This document shows positions 60,606-64,000 of a stretch of 64,000 nt of DNA, piece after piece. The stretch spans positions 1 through 64,000 of the forward strand of contig CAMPDV010000699.1 in NCBI GenBank assembly GCA_946699065.1, given 5' to 3'. The notes beneath the pieces are model-generated. The model did no database searches, was not told the DNA's origin, and worked only from the letters and a program-made list of their open reading frames with translations. Source of the stretch: Loxodes magnus. Its lineage: Eukaryota > Ciliophora > Karyorelictea > Loxodida > Loxodidae. Position numbers and translations under genes: made by a program. Position 1 is the first letter of the stretch. The number at the start of each line of letters is the position of its first letter.

Positions 60606-61424
60606 ATGGCTTCTAAGAAATAACAGAACTTTGAACAAAACATTTAAACAGGAGAATTCTCTAAAAAATAAAAAAGCGAAATAATTACAATGAGTGAAAG
60701 TGAGAAATATGATTGATATGACGAACATTAACCACTTGGAAATCCAGAATTAAAAAAACTTTCGACACAAACTCAAATAGAAATATTATCTAAGTCATTA
60801 AAAGAGTTTATGTTTAAAAATAGATACCTCACTGATAAAGTAGAAAAATTAGAAAAACTAATAACGTCTTTACTTGAGAAACAATATTAATAATCATAAG
60901 AAATAGAAAACAAACTGGAACAAAGAATTCTTTAAATTTAATAATAAATTCAGGCAACGCCATTTTCGTTTTAACCGAATTAATCAAATCCTATGGAAAT
61001 AGAAAATGAAGCTCAAATTAAAATAAACAGTAAACGTTTATTTAAAATAACTAGTAAATTTAAATTAAGTAAGTGTTACAGGAATAATAGTTTAAAAGAA
61101 GAATAAAATGCTACGTGTGCAATAAATAACACCAATGAAAATACTGATACTAACTAAGCGAAATTTAAAGAAAGAATAAATAAGATATTTTTAGAAAACT
61201 ATTTAGGATATATCCAACATAAAGCTAAAAATTTATAGAAACAAATTCTTTAATTCAAATCTTAATCCTTGGATAATTAATTAGGAACGCTAAATGCAAG
61301 ACCAAAACTATTCAGAATATTAAAGGATGGTGCGCTAATGAAGTGCTACACCGCCTAACTAAGCCTAGTAGAAATTCAAGACAAACTAATAGAGACAAGC
61401 TGATAGAATAGGTCAGATGGCTGA
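60606..61424 (+). CDS. Lys/Gln-rich coiled-coil protein (ORF1-like)
   Basis: About 273 codons from ATGGCTTCTAAG to TGA 61422-61424; an earlier TGA at 61401 reads as Trp and is conserved in the inverted copy. Residues about 60-115 are a coiled coil (LKEFMFKNRYLTDKVEKLEK..). The C-terminal 50 residues (NARPKLFRILKDGALMKC..) are the best conserved part between the two copies. Start M-A-x-K-K-Q is shared with the zinc-knuckle gene at 61480, so these may be ORF1 genes of related retroelements. Function not recognised. Confidence 0.6.
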
Positions 61425-61479
61425 CTACTAAGGCTTTAACAAAGCTTTTTAACTTTTAACTTTTTATATAAAATTAAAA

Positions 61480-62330
61480 ATGGCACCTAAGAAATAATAT
61501 ACCTCTATTAACGAATACTTGAAAAAATAAGAATAACCTAATTTAATTGAAGAATAGCCTTAATAAGATAAAGATTAATAATCTAAGGAATCCTTTGCAT
61601 AATCAGTTCAGCAAAGGATATCAAATATCCAATATGACTTGAAAAAGCAAAGATAAAAAATAGAAAATTTAGAAAACTTACTAGAAAAATTAATGGAATA
61701 ATTAAACCTATAATTCCCATCCATAGATGAATCATTAAATAAAATCTAATCGCAAATAATAATTAAATTGGAATAAATTGATAAATAATTTAACGAAGTC
61801 CCTCAAATGTTCCAATTTCATTTTTCTTAAATTGAATATCAAATAAAGCAACTTTAAGAAAAACAAGAATAATAACAAGTAATAATTTAAAAATTATAAG
61901 ATTAATAAGATTAATAATCAAATATCCCAATGGAAATCGAATCGGAATTCTAATAATAAGAAATAAATAAGATCAATTATTATCGCAAAAAGATTCGGTG
62001 CTATTTATGCTAGAAAAATCATTGCTCGAAAAAATGCTGGAAGAAACAAGAAATTGAAAAAATTAACAAGTAATAAGTATTAGACTAACTTTTCAGAATA
62101 TGACCAACAAGAACAGGATAAATATACAGAAAGAAATTCTACAACTCAAGAAACAACGAGTTTTATAAAAATGGAAGAAGAAACTATAAAGATAATTAGT
62201 GGATGAGGGAGAGACAAGGATGGCGGACTAATGTATTCCTACGCAGTCCTTTAGTTCAGGAAAGAGCAGGAACAAAAACAAGTGAACCCTGGAGTTCTTT
62301 TCTAAGACTATAAACTTAATTTTATCCTTT
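61480..62330 (+). CDS. Gag/ORF1-like protein with zinc knuckle
   Basis: Starts ATGGCACCTAAG (MAPKKQ) 55 bases after the preceding gene. Residues about 55-160 are Gln-rich coiled coil. A C-x2-C-x3-H-x4-C zinc knuckle (CYLCQKNHCSKKC, about 62008-62046) is followed by a basic Arg/Asn-rich tail with TGA as Trp in RI-TGA-PTR. This order is typical of nucleic-acid-binding ORF1/gag proteins. No endonuclease follows: homology to LINE-A on the other strand begins at 62339, so the element is cut there. The stop is not identified. Confidence 0.6.
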
Positions 62331-62338
62331 TATCCTTT

Positions 62339-63680
62339 TATTTGATAACAGTGCGATTCTAGTTTTCAATATAATTAATGTTTGTTTAGCTCATTTAATC
62401 TTTTTATCAAGGCTTGGCTTTTAGATCAAATAATTCTTTCATTAATTATTCATTAATTTCTTACTATTTTCTTAAGTTTTACTCAAACTTTTAATTGTTA
62501 CAAATGAAGTTCATATTTAGCTAATGAAAGAATTACTAGAGTTTTATATAATTCTCATCAAGCAAACTTGTCTAGCAAAATTGATTTGATTATTCAATCC
62601 CTATTGTACTAGATGTTAATTTCTTATTTTCTTAATATAATTTCTTCTAGTTTTCTAATTTATTCTAGCTATTTAAAATAAATTCCATATTAAGTTAATG
62701 ATATGTTTATTGTAGTTTTTAGTGATTTATATCTATAAAGTTTGTTTAACAAAATTTTTAACTTAATTCCAATTTTTCAGTGTTAACTTCAACTTCTTAA
62801 TGTTATCATTAAACTTAAATTTCTTAATCTTATTATAAATTAATTGTTTAGATAGTTTTATTTTCTACATTACATTTTATTTAAAGCTTTTAATCTGTCT
62901 AAATTTATTTATTTTAGCTTAGTAATTCTGTTTAAGTTGAATTTCCTGCTGTTTATTAAAGTTTGAGATAATATTGATTTTATATGTCTATATTACATTT
63001 TTCTATGGTTAGTAGTTATTATATATTACAACTTTTTAAGTGTTCAATTTCATTATGCTTTTAAGATAGCAATATTTGGAATTCCATATCTTTCTATCAC
63101 AATTCTTCTTGAAACTCCATGTTTTATTTCAAACTCTACTAATTTTATATTTTAGCTGATTATTTAAAGTTATTAGCTGCTTTTATAGTTATTAGTCTTT
63201 GTTTATAAGTCATTAATTTTAAATTTTCAACTATTGGTTTTGGGCTTTAGTTTCCAATAATTCAAACCCAATAGTCTTCTTTTACTAAGAGTTTTCGTAA
63301 TATAATTACTAAATGTAATCAAATTTAGATCATTATTTTTTATATAGCTCAAGTTCTTCTAAAACATCCTATAAACTAGATTAAGACATATACAAGAATT
63401 CATACAAGCTAGTTTATGTCGAAGAATTTTAAATGATTATTGAAGATTAATTGGATTTTTAAGGAACTAAGGAAAGACTTCTAAACTACTCTTAAAATTT
63501 ATCTATTTAATAGATTTAATTAATTTCATCAGTTTATGCAGTTTGACTATTATATTGAGAAATACAATCTGTTTAAATTCCTATCTCTTTAGATTTATTT
63601 TGCTTTTTTCCAAAAATTAATTAATTATATTTCAACTATAGTTATTACTTATAGTATTTAGATTTTAGTATTTTATATAT
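62339..63680 (-). mobile_element. LINE-A N-terminal fragment, second copy
   Basis: Near-identical to 20866-22200 with small indels, including about 20 extra bases near 62625. It encodes the same coiled-coil region with QT motifs on the minus strand and stops abruptly at 62339, before the endonuclease. Confidence 0.8.
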
Positions 63681-63685
63681 AAAAA

Positions 63686-64000
63686 ATGGAAGGATTCAAA
63701 AGAGGTTTCTACACCACCTCCAAAAAGTTGGAGAGGAAACCTGAATCCAATCTTGGATAGTCTTCTTACCCTTAACCCTAACCTTTTTCTTAATACTAAC
63801 AACCTGAAGAGGAACAGAAACAAGCTCAGAAGACAACACATGAGATAACTCCAACCTCAGAAGAGAAGCCCAGAAAGCAGATGAAGTCTGCTCTGCACCA
63901 GGAGGTCTCAAAGTTTAATCCTTCTGGCTAGATGAGCATGGAACAGCTCATCAAAGTGGTATTAAACCTCCAGGAAGAGGTTAGGAAACTGAGAAAGGAC
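63686..64000 (+). CDS. Retroelement 5' ORF, second copy (cut by window end)
   Basis: Same start and leader as 22202, with the hairpin at 63704-63741. The first 105 codons differ from the first copy by only a few substitutions. The block 62339-64000 therefore copies 20866-22530 including both divergent starts, so the two ORFs were duplicated as one unit. Confidence 0.65.

Noticed and set aside
59640-61460. DNA transposon with long terminal inverted repeats
   Set aside because: Similarity continues through both genes to their start codons, so it is an inverted gene pair; no transposase or target duplication was seen.
1-64000. CRISPR array, tRNA or rRNA genes, bacterial operon structure
   Set aside because: No short regularly spaced repeats with unique spacers, no cloverleaf or rRNA segment recognised, and codon use and domain content are ciliate-like.

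Overview
The window looks like ciliate nuclear DNA. It is roughly three-quarters A+T and almost nothing reads as a gene in the standard code. With TAA and TAG read as Gln and TGA as Trp, long domain-bearing frames appear: RING/B-box/TLDc proteins, and retrotransposon endonuclease and reverse transcriptase. TGA stands where Trp is expected in conserved motifs (endonuclease NETW and GDWN). It also alternates with TGG at the same residue of paralogues. This fits the karyorelict-type code (Loxodes relatives) or the Condylostoma-type code; the sequence alone does not decide between them. Because all three stop codons are sense codons here, C-terminal ends are uncertain.

Layout. 1-19744: head-to-tail array of a 4.67-4.68 kb unit, four gene copies plus a partial unit. 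Each unit holds a RING/B-box/TLDc gene on + and a minus-strand fragment of a non-LTR retrotransposon (LINE-A). Copies 1-3 share a 5-base frameshift deletion; copy 4 is open. 18522-22150: LINE-A running leftward, with coiled-coil N-terminus, endonuclease and start of RT. It lies head to head with the 5' ORF of another retroelement (22202-23090). 23100-24683: AT-rich spacer with a GC-richer block. 24684-59268: five more gene copies in a larger higher-order unit (about 5.5 kb without insertions: gene, long tail, coding-like element X, spacer). The spacers carry different insertions: LINE-C, a nearly complete LINE-B, a SINE-like element plus LINE-A, then LINE-C again. 59640-62330: an inverted pair of Lys/Gln-rich coiled-coil genes and a gag/ORF1-like gene with a zinc knuckle. 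62339-64000: second copy of the 20866-22530 block.

How it fits together. The locus is a recently amplified family of nine TRIM-like RING/B-box/coiled-coil/TLDc genes inside a retrotransposon-rich repeat. A hairpin (AGAGC..GCACC-loop-GGTGC..GCTCT type) recurs at the 3' end of LINE-B, at the 3' end of the SINE-like element, and in the tails of eight of the nine gene copies. Recombination junctions with short shared sequence explain the compact left array. No rRNA, tRNA or CRISPR array was recognised.
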